A program made the position numbers and the translations under genes. A stretch of 35,855 nucleotides of DNA from Prorocentrum cordatum (taxonomy: Eukaryota; Sar; Dinophyceae; Prorocentrales; Prorocentraceae): assembly GCA_963575745.1 (NCBI GenBank), contig CAUYUJ010005036.1:474465-510319 (forward strand). The letters are read 5' to 3'. The notes under the pieces are model-generated. The model saw nothing but the letters and a program-made list of their open reading frames with translations. It had not been told where the DNA came from and made no database searches. Shown one piece after another: positions 1 to 8,669 of this stretch (positions within the stretch are counted from its first letter, which is position 1; every line of letters starts with the position of its first letter).

Positions 1-146
1 AGGAGGAGGAGGAGGAGGAGGAGCAGAAGAAGAAGGAAGAAGAAGAGAAGGAGGAGGAGGAGGACAACGAGGAGGAAGAGGAGGAGCAGGAGCAGGAGCA
101 GGAGGGGGAGCAGGAGGGGGAGGCGGCGGCGGAGGCGGAGGAGGAG
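1..146 (+). repeat. (GGA)n / GA-rich purine tract
   Basis: Almost pure purine on the plus strand, built from AGG/GAG triplets with AGA and CAG interruptions. It runs into the window start, so its full length is unknown. From 147 to 444 I see no gene and only a short direct repeat of GGGGGGAG/CCCCTGG-type GC-rich words. Confidence 0.95.
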
Positions 147-444
147 CCAGCCTACGTCTGCCTGCCAGCTCCAACGCCGCACACCCCAACCCACCTACTT
201 GCCTATCCTGGACATGATGATGCTCTTCCTCTCTTTCCGTTCTCTGTCTGCTGACGCCGTTCTCTCTTGCCACATACTACTGAGATTTCCCCCAGCCGGC
301 GACTCCAGGGGTGACCGCCCCTGGAATTGCCCGGATTACTAATTGTATCATCCCTCCCAGGGCCGACCGGCCCTGGGGGGGAGATGGCTACGTCTGAACG
401 ACCTCGCAGCCGTCAGTGCCTCAGTGCCTCAGGACGAGGTCGAG

Positions 445-671
445 TGGGAGCGGGAGGAGGAGGAGGAGGAGGAGGAGGAGGAGGAGGAGGAAAGGGTGGA
501 GGAGGAGGAGGGAGAGGAGGAAGAGGAGGAGGAGGAGGAGGAGGAGGAGGAGGAGGAGGAGAGGAGGAGGGGAGGAGGGGAGGAGGAGGAGGAGAGGGGG
601 AGGAGGAGGAGGGGGACGAGCAGGAGGAGGAGGACGAGCAGGAGGAGGAGGAGGAGGAGGAGGAGGAGGAT
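445..671 (+). repeat. (GGA)n microsatellite
   Basis: About 225 bases of AGG triplets with few interruptions. All six frames stay open here because the triplet never makes a stop, which creates poly-Glu, poly-Gly, poly-Arg, poly-Pro and poly-Ser frames that are not genes. The flank at 672-880 is GC-rich and shows nothing recognisable. Confidence 0.95.
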
Positions 672-881
672 GCGAGGCGACGCGGTGCCACGGCACCGAG
701 GCGAGCACGACCGCGTGCGGAGAGCACGCCAGAAGGCGCTAGCCGCGCGCGGAGCGGCCGCCCAGCTCCTGCTCCTGCGGCGAGGCGCCTCGCCGAGGCA
801 CGGGCACCTCGGGGGGCGGGGGGCCTCTTGTCGGGATCGGCGAGGGCGAAGGACGAGACGAAGGCGGGATGAAGATAAATA

Positions 882-1030
882 AAGGGGCCCAGAGGCACAC
901 AAACAAATGCACACAACTCCCAGGACTCCCCATCTTTGCCCACATTTGCTGGGCCTTCGTCTTCCCCCCCAGTTCCCACATTTTCCTGGGAGTCGACGAT
1001 TCATGGTGTCTGTGTGCTTCCCCTCCTGAG
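882..1030 (+). repeat. dispersed repeat E, copy 1
   Basis: It aligns in direct orientation with 33534-33742. Shared blocks are AGGGGCCC, an ACACA-rich stretch, CCCAGGA, CTTTGTCTTCCCCCCC (CCTTCGTCTTCCCCCCC here), TTCCCA repeats, TCGACGAT and GTGTCTGTGTGCTT followed by CCCTCCTGA. This copy has a short CA stretch; the other has a CA run expanded by about 60 bases. No inverted ends or target duplication are visible, so the class is undetermined. Confidence 0.8.
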
Positions 1031-1049
1031 ATGGGTTCGGATCACTCGT

Positions 1050-1213
1050 CGGGGGCGGCCAAGAGGGGGGCGTCCAAGAGGGGGGGGGGGGGGGGGCAAA
1101 TCATGGCTGGCGGCAGGTGCGCGGTCCAGGGGGGGGGGCTGGGGACGTAATGGAATAAAAGAAGTGGCGCCATGAATTCTGAGGAAATACCACGGCCCAC
1201 GCCATGAAATCGC
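1050..1213 (+). repeat. dispersed repeat F, 3' part, copy 1
   Basis: It matches 11181-11340 in direct orientation. Landmarks in both are CGGCCAAGAGGGGGG, GTCCAAGAGGGGGG, GCAAATCATG, a GCGCGG(T/C)CCAG block followed by a G run, GGGGACGTAAT or its close match, and GGCGCCATGAA. Only the 3' half of the roughly 275-bp family is present; the 5' half seen at 11066-11180 is missing. The stretch 1214-1388 holds nothing else I recognise. Confidence 0.8.
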
Positions 1214-1388
1214 CCCAATACGGTGTGATGACGGACTGCGCGGAGACACACCGGAAGACCTCAGCACACGGTCGGTCACCGCGCAGTTTGGGGACCTTGA
1301 AGGTACCAGTCGCCCGAGACCCCGATTCCCACTGACTCACCACACGGTGCAGTGATCACACCGCTCGAAGATTGACAGAACACCATCC

Positions 1389-1413
1389 ATATATATATAT
1401 ATATATATATATA
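1389..1413. repeat. (AT)n microsatellite
   Basis: About twelve TA units in otherwise GC-rich DNA. The flanking 1414-1699 shows no gene. Confidence 0.95.
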
Positions 1414-1699
1414 GCAGAACTCTCTTCAGTGAAAGCTGCTAAGGGCACTACCCGTGCGCACGGCACCGCATTCCAAATGCCCACGTGCAGAATCACCAAT
1501 CGAAGTCCTCAGACAACCGGTCGAGTGAAGCCGTGCAGAATTCCTCGGTCGACCTATCTGAGTTGGCGTTCTCTCGATGCCCGAAACGTTTGGGGGCCCC
1601 CGAGATCAGGAACATCGAGAATCTCTGAGAGTTGGCAGTAGGATGTGTCAAGCGCCGCGGCCGTTCCAGAAGCGGTTTGCCTTCATTCTGGGCCTGCCG

Positions 1700-1792
1700 A
1701 AGAAGAGGAGGCGGAGGAGGAGGAGGAGGAAGAGGGGGAGGGGGAGGGGAGGAAGAGGAGGAGAAGGAGGAACAGGAGGAGGAGTAGGAGGC
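1700..1792 (+). repeat. (GGA)n tract
   Basis: Interrupted AGG/AGA triplets. The tract supports no real protein, although frames on both strands stay open through it. Confidence 0.9.
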
Positions 1793-1865
1793 ACCACCAC
1801 CGCTTCTGTCCTGGTGTCTAAAAAGGCCTCCCGAGGCCCCGGGGTTCCCGGCGGCGTTGCGATGT

Positions 1866-1952
1866 GCGACGGTGTCGTGGTGACGTCGTGGTGATATCGT
1901 GGTGGTGTCGTGGTGGTGTCGCAAAGGTTTCGTTGCGTCGCGATGGTGTCTA
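1866..1952 (+). repeat. short GGTGTCGT minisatellite
   Basis: Degenerate tandem units of about 12 bases built on GTCGTGGTG (GACGTCGTGGTGA, ATCGTGGTG, GTCGTGGTGGT), decaying toward 1950. The following 1953-2256 is apparently unique sequence with no recognisable gene. Confidence 0.7.
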
Positions 1953-2256
1953 GATTCGGAGGCGCGCAAAAATGGATTAGCGATCCCTGGACTTGGCGCG
2001 CGGTCGCCAAATCCATGGAACCTCCCCAAAATGCGGCCAGTGCCGCCTCCTTCGGCGGCGGCAGTCCGCGATTTCCCCTGGAAACGGGACCCGTCGCTAG
2101 TCCTCGCCCTCTTGGTTCATGTTGGCGATCGCCGGATAGATGGCGGCGTCATGGTCGCGTCGATCGAGAGTAACTGCTGGCCTGCACATCGTCATCGTGG
2201 GAATGTCCTGGCTGCGTCCGGACGGAGTGGCCGACTGTGGCCCAAACGTCTGTGTG

Positions 2257-2440
2257 TACTCCAGATTTCGTAATAAAAGGGAGGGGGTCTGGACCCTCCA
2301 AGACAAGCCATTGCAGACCTCCCCCCTGGGAGAACCCTCCAAAACATCGTCCCCAGACCCCGCCAGGCCCTCCAAGACAGCCTGGAGGAGACCCCCCCCC
2401 GAGATGAGACCCCCTCCCTTTTATTACGAAATCTGGAGTA
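2257..2440. mobile_element. MITE family A, copy 1 (TA-flanked)
   Basis: A 180-bp non-coding element at 2259-2438 with perfect 32-bp terminal inverted repeats (2259-2290 and 2407-2438). The ends begin CTCCAGATTTCGTAATAAAA. It is flanked by TA on both sides (2257-2258 and 2439-2440), as expected for Tc1/mariner-type (Stowaway-like) transposition. The DNA on both outer sides is (TG)n, so the empty site can be read as an interrupted TG tract. The interior carries three degenerate units around CCCTCCAAGACA (near 2293, 2335 and 2369). It has no coding capacity and must be mobilised in trans. Copy 2 lies at 14217-14401. Confidence 0.9.
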
Positions 2441-2470
2441 TGTGTGTGTGTGTGTGTCTGTGTCTGTGTT
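2441..2470. repeat. (TG)n target tract of MITE A
   Basis: A TG-rich run that continues, across the MITE, the TGTGTGT at 2251-2257. Confidence 0.9.
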
Positions 2471-2563
2471 CCAGCGGTGCCTCGCCATCGCACGTGCATC
2501 ATACACGAGGCAGACGGGGGTCAAACACGGATAAAGGGCGCAGCGAACATGGGTCAAACATTA

Positions 2564-2716
2564 GGTCGGGCATGTCCCCCGACAGGCGGATTTTGGACGA
2601 CAAACTAAAAGACGCTCGAACATGTTCGAACATAGTCCCAAAATACTCCAAACATCGTCCATCGACTATTTTTTGACTATTCTTAAAAGCTCCTCCTGTA
2701 GATGGACACGCCTGGC
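2564..2716. mobile_element. inverted-repeat element family B, copy 1
   Basis: The left end GGTCGGGCATGTCCCCC pairs imperfectly with the right end, whose complement reads GCCAGGCGTGTCCATC; both continue into (G/T)ACAGG. The arms are about 30 bp at roughly 70 percent match. TTA lies immediately outside both ends (2561-2563 and 2717-2719), a possible 3-bp or TTAA-type target duplication. The interior is AT-richer than its surroundings and non-coding. The second copy is at 22840-22966. A short MITE is the likeliest class; the transposase superfamily is unknown. The region 2720-3293 beyond it shows no gene. Confidence 0.75.
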
Positions 2717-3293
2717 TTAAGTCAAACTCCAAATGCGTGGACCCGTTCATGAAACAACCGTAAAACGATTGGAAATCCAAAGCGGGCGGAGCGGAAATCA
2801 GGTGCACACCACATGTGAATCTAGAGGCGCTTCGAGGCCCTCAAAAGCTCTAGAGGCCTTTAGGAGCTTAGCCCAGAACCTTCAGACCCTTTTTTCCTGC
2901 GACCGTTTTGGTTCAGGGGGAGGGGGCCTGGCGGCCCCCTTTTCTGGAGTGCAGTTCGATGTACTGAAAAGGCTGCTCGCACTCTCGCCAGGACGTCTCT
3001 GATGGATGCGATGCCCTCGGAAGTCGAGAGTCGGATCACACCAAATGCGAAACACGTATCACCGCCAACCTCATTCCCAATCCACGGCTATCCGTGCAAG
3101 TCGCGCGGACAACTATTACTATAGACAGGACGCAAGCGCACGGTACGCACGCCAACGCCGAGCGCACGGTGAGCGGATGGGGCATCGACGCCGAACGAGC
3201 GCGGGAGGAGGGAAGCGATCTGACAGAGACGCAAAGCATCGGGGCGCAAGCTGGAACAACGACGAAACCCGTACTATTCCACGACATGGCTCA

Positions 3294-3532
3294 TCCTCCT
3301 CCCACATCCCCCTCTTTCTCGTCCTCCGCCTCCTCCTCCTCCTCCTCCTCGATCGTCCTCCTCCTCGATCATTTCCTCCTTCCTGCTCCCAGGAGCTAGG
3401 GGGGGTCGGAGGAGGAGGAGGAGGAGGAGGAGGAGGAGGAGAGGGTGGAGGGGAGGGTGGTGGAGGAGGAGGAAGAGGAGGAGGAGGAGGACAAGGAGGA
3501 GAAGGGAGGAGGAGGAGGAGGAGGAGGAGGAG
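3294..3532. repeat. facing (CCT)n and (GGA)n tracts
   Basis: A plus-strand pyrimidine tract (3294-3384, CTC/CCT units with two CGATC interruptions) is followed after a short near-palindromic linker (CTCCCAGGAGCTAGG) by a purine tract (3408-3532, GGA units). The two are complementary and could fold into one long hairpin. Confidence 0.9.
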
Positions 3533-3617
3533 TCGGGGTACCCAAGAAGAGACGCGAAGAGGGCAAGCGGACAAGAAGCGAGAATAGGGCAAAGAGCTCG
3601 CTCTCATCGCCTCGCTC

Positions 3618-4691
3618 TCATCGCCCGCATCGGAAGTCAGCCGGGGGCGCGCTCCAAGTGGCTGGACCCGTAGACGCGCTCCAAGCGGCAGCACTCGTTA
3701 ATGATGGAGAAGCTCTCCAAGGAGCTGAGCTCGGAGATGAATATGAAGGCGACGGTGCTGACGACATCGCAGCTGCCACGGAGTCCACCCACTGCAGATG
3801 TTCAGCGATGAGCCCGAACATGTACGACAATGGCTTGGATGTGAAGGCGCACGTGTCCAGCAGCTTCGGGAACTCGTCGACGCAGCTGTCGGACTGGATG
3901 CTTGCAGTGAGATCACCGAAATAGCCGTTCAGTGGATGCGGCGGGTCCAGGGAGGTCTCGAAGTTCTTGTCTGCGAGGTTCGCGCGGTGGACCTCCAGAG
4001 AGGCAATCCGCAGCCCGATTTCATCGAACTTGTCGTGGTACTGGTCGCTGTACTTCGTGGGGTCCGACTGCCGCTGAGACCTGAGCCGACTGAAATCCAT
4101 GTCCATCTCGTTCATGCGGTTGTGCGCTGCAATGGAAGACTTCATGGTGTCGGTGGTGGTCCACATGGCTTCCGTGTTGTTGTCCGACTGCCGCCGAGAC
4201 TTGAACCGATCAATGTCCGATTCCATATCGTTGATGTTTTTGTGCGCTGCGGCAATGGACGAGTGGGTGGTCGCAAGCATCGCGTTCGTGTTGACGGTGA
4301 TGGTCTTCAGAGCTTCCGTGTTGTTGTCCAGGAGCATCTTGGTCATGTTGGAGAGCTGTGCCGCGAGCAGCTCGAGGGTAACGCACTTATTCGTGGCCTC
4401 GGAGAGTGTCTCGTCGATCTTCGCCGTGAGCGAGTGCGCGGATGCCAGGATGGGTTCGTCCAGCTCGGTGCGCGCGACGAGGGAGCGCATGGTGCCGTGG
4501 ATCTGTTCATCAATCTGCTTGGCCATCGAGAGCTCGGCGTCCCGCACCTTTTCCGTGATCATGGAGCTCAGCGAGTTCTTGCGAGTGGAGTTGGTCCCGT
4601 CGTCCGTCCAGGCATCGCACGTAGCAAGCGAGGAGGGCGAACCGTGCGACAACAGTCGTGAGCAAGAGCGGCGTGAGCACCCCGACGACAA
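3618..4691 (-). CDS. coiled-coil ORF in SL-tagged retrocopy (hypothetical)
   Basis: This is the best non-repetitive open frame in the window, about 357 codons on the minus strand. The frame is open upstream to about 4850; the first in-frame ATG is at 4562-4560, giving about 314 residues, and the upstream part may be translated only if joined to the 5' segment. Residues are counted from 4691. Residues 45-120 are helix-rich with spaced Leu/Ile/Met, a likely coiled coil. Residues 123-170 and 171-210 are a tandem duplication: both start NNTEA and end R(R/S)QRQSD or RRQSD, with SSIAA(A)H in the middle. A Leu/Ile heptad-like segment (GLRIASLEVHRANL) follows, then FETSLDPPHPLNGYFGD. Ser/Ala-rich sequence ends the frame. 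I recognise no family. A gag-like ORF1 of a dinoflagellate retroelement is one possibility, from its coiled coil followed by an F-x-x-x-x-DP motif, but this is weak. Confidence 0.55.
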   Translation of the reverse strand: MSSGCSRRSCSRLLSHGSPSSLATCDAWTDDGTNSTRKNSLSSMITEKVRDAELSMAKQIDEQIHGTMRSLVARTELDEPILASAHSLTAKIDETLSEATNKCVTLELLAAQLSNMTKMLLDNNTEALKTITVNTNAMLATTHSSIAAAHKNINDMESDIDRFKSRRQSDNNTEAMWTTTDTMKSSIAAHNRMNEMDMDFSRLRSQRQSDPTKYSDQYHDKFDEIGLRIASLEVHRANLADKNFETSLDPPHPLNGYFGDLTASIQSDSCVDEFPKLLDTCAFTSKPLSYMFGLIAEHLQWVDSVAAAMSSAPSPSYSSPSSAPWRASPSLTSAAAWSASTGPATWSAPPADFRCGR

Positions 4692-5379
4692 GGAAGCAGA
4701 GGCCGGATCTGTGGAGACGACCTGGTGCGTGGAGGCGACTGTGGAGTCGGAGGTGAGTTCGGGGAAATGCTCGTCGAAGCTGTCGGCCCAGAGGACGCGC
4801 TTCGCAGGCGTGGATATTGGCCGTGAGGTCGTCGTGGGTGACGTGGTACTGCAAATTCAACTGCGGTGCCGTGCCATGCTGCCCTTCGGGCACGTGTACT
4901 TGAAAGCGTTTGCCTCCGCGCGGTCGATGTGACCAGAAGCAAAAGCGGCATCCCGTAGCTGAGCGCAGTTGCGCCGATGGATACCAGTCTTGATACCAGT
5001 TGAGCGCCGTTGCTCCGATGGATACCAATTGCCCGCGTGGCATCAGTGGATAACGCAAGGTGCTTGAGCTCGGGCTTGATGGCCAACGGGACTTCCATGT
5101 ACGTTGAGCCCGTTCTGGACGGGAGCAAAAAGTGGCGTTCCAGCGCACGGTGTCAGCAACGTTCCGCTGCGAGTGTGGAACGTGTCCCTCGCGGACGGTA
5201 AGCTCCCGAGCCCCTTGAAGTGCATGTCGCCGCACGTGCGGCTGAGGGAGCAAGCCGTTGAAATGGATGCAGAGCCGCCACCATTGCAGCGAAGATAAGG
5301 GCGCACTGTGGAAGAAGCATGTAGGAATGAGATGGTCACCGCGCTTGCGATGTCGCCGCCAACTCCGCGGAAGGTGGCA
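4692..5379 (-). pseudogene. 5' part of the SL-tagged retrocopy, frames broken
   Basis: This segment lies between the SL and the long coiled-coil frame. The first ATG downstream of the SL is at 5320-5318, leaving a 59-nt leader. It opens a hydrophobic start (MLLPQCALIFAAMVAALHPF), which resembles a signal sequence, then hits TGA after about 56 codons. The same frame then reopens to about 4570, while a second frame (with FQVHVPEGQHGTAPQLNLQ) and the coiled-coil frame overlap it, so at least one frameshift is needed to join them. A 27-bp block around GGTATCCATCGG is duplicated with 47-base spacing (4962-5035). I recognise no domain. The interpretation as a decayed retrocopy rests on the SL. Confidence 0.5.
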
Positions 5380-5416
5380 CTTGAGCCAAAATGGCTTGAG
5401 CCAAAATGGCTACGGA
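5380..5416 (-). other. dinoflagellate spliced leader plus relict spliced leader
   Basis: Read on the minus strand, 5416-5395 matches the conserved 22-nt dinoflagellate SL at every base: TCCGTAGCC, then ATTTTGG, then CTCAAG. It is followed without a gap at 5394-5380 by CCATTTTGGCTCAAG, the SL lacking its first seven bases. Mature SL is added to nuclear mRNAs by trans-splicing and is not normally next to genes in genomic DNA, so a genomic SL marks a retroposed cDNA. The truncation falls exactly after the internal AG of CCGTAG, which can serve as a trans-splice acceptor. This means the copied gene had already been a retrocopy. The orientation matches the minus-strand reading frames at 3618-5320. 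Confidence 0.95.
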
Positions 5417-5452
5417 AGGAGGAGGAGGAGGAGGAGGAGGAGGAAGGAAGAA
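5417..5452 (+). repeat. (GGA)n tract abutting the retrocopy 5' end
   Basis: The purine run begins immediately outside the SL. It therefore marks either the insertion site or later expansion at the junction. Confidence 0.9.
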
Positions 5453-5469
5453 GTCAGCGGACAAATAAC

Positions 5470-5613
5470 GGTATATAATACTGTTCCGCTGTCGGGGACG
5501 CGTGCCCCAGGGCGGCTGGAAAATTCATGCCCCTACGGTGGCACGTCAGGGCATACACTCCCCAGCCGCTTTGGGACAGGCGTCCCCGACGGCGGAAAAG
5601 CTTGTTATATACC
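5470..5613. mobile_element. foldback element C
   Basis: A 144-bp near-complete palindrome. The left arm (5470-5519) begins GGTATATAA and contains GTCGGGGACGC and GGCGGCTGG. The right arm (5562-5613) is its complement with a few mismatches and one indel: CCAGCCGC, GCGTCCCCGAC, TTATATACC. The 42-base centre contains a second nested palindrome, ATGCCCCTACG against CGTCAGGGCAT. No coding capacity and no clear target duplication. A foldback/MITE is likely; a structured RNA is the alternative. Confidence 0.8.
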
Positions 5614-5768
5614 GACCTTTCGCCCCCTGAAGAGAGGGAAGCGGAGAGACGGAGGAAACGAGCTCCTGACAATCTCCATTTCAGCGCGAAGGCCGCGCCC
5701 CTGCTTTGGACGCCCTGGCCTCGGGAGCCCTGGAGGCCTGCTCGGCTCACCACGGATGGTGCTCCTAT

Positions 5769-5934
5769 CGGCGGCGAGCGAGGGGGGGACGTGAGAAGGA
5801 GGAGGCCTTCTCAGAAGGCGGCGGGCTTCTCAAAGCTCTTGAGCCTTCTGAGAGGTTCCCTGTGTCTGCGGAAAAGACTTAGGAAAGTTCTCGGAAGGCC
5901 CGCCCCTTCTCACTTCCCCCCCCGCTCGCCGCCG
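5769..5934. mobile_element. foldback element D
   Basis: A 166-bp palindromic element unrelated in sequence to the one at 5470. The left end CGGCGGCGAGCG pairs perfectly with the right end CGCTCGCCGCCG (5923-5934). The match continues through a G-run/C-run and GTGAGAAGG against CCTTCTCAC to about 46 bp. The interior has a nested repeat, TCTCAGAAGGC against GCCTTCTGAGA (5810-5852). No ORF; no clear target duplication. Confidence 0.75.
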
Positions 5935-6807
5935 ACTCGAGCTGCAACGCAATACCAGATACTGGCTTGACGAGCACATGGAGAATGGAATGGAAGTTCG
6001 GCCTTCGGCACTCAACAGTCCATCCAGCGCCAGGGGTGTTTAAGACTAACTGGCTGATTCCATGCGCAATCTAATCTCACACCCCCATTTGGCGACAGGA
6101 CGTCTCTACTCCGTCTCCAACACCCGCGCTGCAATCGCAAGGTTTACCTGCGCATGGTGCCATGGACCCTGGATCCCCCCCCTTTCCGCTCCCCCTGATA
6201 CGCCAGCCCCTGGACACCCCCTCCGCCCCCTCCCCCTTCTGCTTGTCCTGCCTCTCATCATGCCCCTACCCTTGCATACCCCCCCCGCCATACACGAGGC
6301 CGAGAATATTGTTGGTAAAACCTGGCATGACACATTTTCTTAATGTGACTGCCGGGCAGCACTAAAAAACGGAAACGTATTACCCGATGCCGTTGCCAGG
6401 TCAGGCGTTCCACGGCCGTCGGCGAAGCACGGCATGATGGAGACGCCCGTCGTGGCAGACACTAAACAAGAAGATCGAGATTCGCGCGTCCCGTAAGGAG
6501 TCTTGAGTTCCTGCGTTCGATGATAAGCGTGGGAAAGGTACCCCCCTGAAGTCGGCCCAGCGTTGTCGGCGGAGGAGGCGACCCCCCCCCGCTTAGCAAA
6601 GAACGCCGGGGAGGCGGAGCGGGGCCTGATCAGGCGAGCGGAGCAAAAGAGAAAACATACGTTGCATATCCGGGGCCTTGTCTGCCACGTCGCGAAATAA
6701 TCCGCGTCGAAACTATACACATCTATGTGTATAGATCCAGAAGTACATCTATATGTCGATGTCTGTACGTGAAAATGTCAACCGATGACCATACGTATAC
6801 ACTATAC
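5935..6807. other. stretch without recognisable genes
   Basis: Mixed-composition DNA with a C-rich section (6175-6290), C-runs near 6540 and 6585, and a perfect 12-bp palindrome GCCTGATCAGGC near 6628. Frames are short. I see no gene or RNA. Confidence 0.5.
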
Positions 6808-8664
6808 GTGTGCGTGTGTGAGTGTGTGCGTGTGTGTGTGTGTGTGCGAGCGTGTGAGTGCGTCAGTGCGTGAATGCAAGACTGCGTGTGAGTCTGTGAG
6901 GGTGGAAATGTGTGTGAGCGGGTGAGCGTGTGGGTGTGTGAGCGCGTGCGTTTGTGAGTGCGTGAGTGTGTGAGTGTGTGTGAGTGTGTCTGCGAGTGTG
7001 CGTGAGCGTGTGAGTGTGTGTGTGTGGGTGAGTGTGTGAGTGTGCGTGAGTGCGTGAGCGCGTGAGTGCGTGAGTGTGTGTGTGTGTGCGTGAGTGTGCT
7101 AATGTGTGTGTGGGTGTGTGAATGTGTGTTTGTGCGTGTATGTGTGTGTGTGTGCGTGGGCGTGTGTGTGTGGGTGTGTGAGTGCGTGGGTGTGTGTGGG
7201 TGTGTGAATGCGCGAGCGTGTGTGAGAGCGCGTGGGTGTGTGAGCGTGTGAGTGTGTGGATGTGTCATGTGTGACTGCGTGAAAGTGCGAGTGTGTGTGT
7301 GTGTGTGAATGTGTGAGTGTGTAAATGTGTGAATGTGTGTGTGATGGTGTGGGTGTGTGAGTGTGTGGGTGTGTGAGTGCGTGAGTGGGTGAGTGTGTGA
7401 ATGCGTGAGTGTGTGTGCGTGTGAGTGTGCAAGTGTGTGAGCTTGTGTATGAGCGGGTGAGTGTGTGTGTGGGTGTGTATGTGTGCGAGTGTGAGTGTGT
7501 GATTATGTGGGCGTGTGAGTTTGTGAGTGCGTAAGAGCGCGTGAGTGTGGGTGCGTGAGTGTGTGAGTGCGTGAGTGTGTGAGCGTGTGGGTGTGTGAGT
7601 GTGTGCGCGTGTGAGTGTGAGCGCATGAGTTTGTGAGTGCGTGAGTGCGTGAGTGTGTGGCTGTGTGAGTGTGTGCGCGCGTGAGTGCGTGGGTGTGTGA
7701 ATGTGTGAGCGTATGAGTTGTGAGTGTGTGAGTGCGTGAGCGTGTGAGCGTGTGCGTGTTTGTGTGTGTGAATGTGCGTGCGTGGGTGTGTGAGTGTGTG
7801 GGTCTGTGAGTGTGAGTGTGTGAATGCGTGGATGTGTGTGTGTGGGTGTGTGGGTGTGGGTGGATGAATGTGTCGGTGTGTGTATGTGGGTGTGTGCTTG
7901 GGTGCGTGCGTGTGAGTTTGTGAGTGTGTGTGCGTGTGTGTGCGTGTGTGTGTGTGTGTGTGAGCGCGTGGGTGTGAATGTGCGAGTGTGCGAGTGTGTG
8001 AGTGTGTGAGTGCGTGTGGGCGTGTCAGTATGCTAGCGTGTGTGTCTGTGTGTTTGTGTGTTTGTGTGTGTGTGTGCGAGCGCGTGAGCGCGTGAGTGTG
8101 TGAGCGTGTGGGTGTGAGTGTGTGATTGTGTGAGTGTGCGACTGCGTGCGCGTGTATGAGCGTGTGAGCGTGTGTGAGTGTGTAGCTGTGTGAATGTGAG
8201 TTTGTGATTATGCGGGTGCGTGAATTTGTGAGTGCGTAAGTGCGCGAGTGTGTGGGTGCGTGAGTGGGTGAGTGTGTGAGTGTGTGGGTGTGTGGGTGTG
8301 TGAGTGAGAGTGTGTTAAGTGTGTGAGCGTGAATGTGTGAGTGTGTGAGTGTGTGAGTGAGTGCGTGGGCGTGTGAGTGTGTGAGTTTGTGAATGCGTGA
8401 GTGCGTGGGTGTGTTGGTGTGTGAATGTGTGTGCGTGTGTGTGAGTGTGTGTATGGGTGTGTGAATATGTGTGGGTGTGTGAGTGTGTGAGAGTGTGAGT
8501 AAATTGGTGTGTGATTGTGTGGGTGCGAAAGCCTGTGAATGCGTGAGTGTGCGAATGTGCGAATGTGTGTGTGAGAGTGTATGGATGCGTGTGTATGTAA
8601 ATGCGTTAATGCGTGAATGTGTGATGGTGTGGGTGTATGAGTGTGTGAGCGTGTGTGCGTGATG
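6808..8664. repeat. 1.9-kb TG-rich array (GTGTGAGTGCGTG variants)
   Basis: Alternating purine/pyrimidine DNA in which GTGTG is punctuated by GA, GC, GG and AT dinucleotides, giving irregular units such as TGTGAG, TGCGTGAG and TGTGGGTG. The minus strand stays open for long distances as His/Thr/Ser-rich frames, which are a composition effect. Such tracts can adopt Z-DNA. Confidence 0.95.
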
Positions 8665-8669
8665 GTGAA

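Noticed and set aside
327-1004. Several 95-190 codon frames on both strands, poly-Gly, poly-Glu, poly-Ser or poly-Pro
   Set aside because: All arise from the stop-free GGA triplet tract at 445-671 and overlap each other on both strands.
5465-5480. TATA-like GTATATAA as a promoter for the SL-tagged retrocopy
   Set aside because: It is the arm end of a palindromic element and is mirrored at 5605-5613, and canonical TATA boxes are generally absent in dinoflagellates.
5838-5846. CTTGAGCC as another spliced-leader fragment
   Set aside because: Only eight bases match and the next bases diverge; it lies inside the palindrome at 5769-5934.
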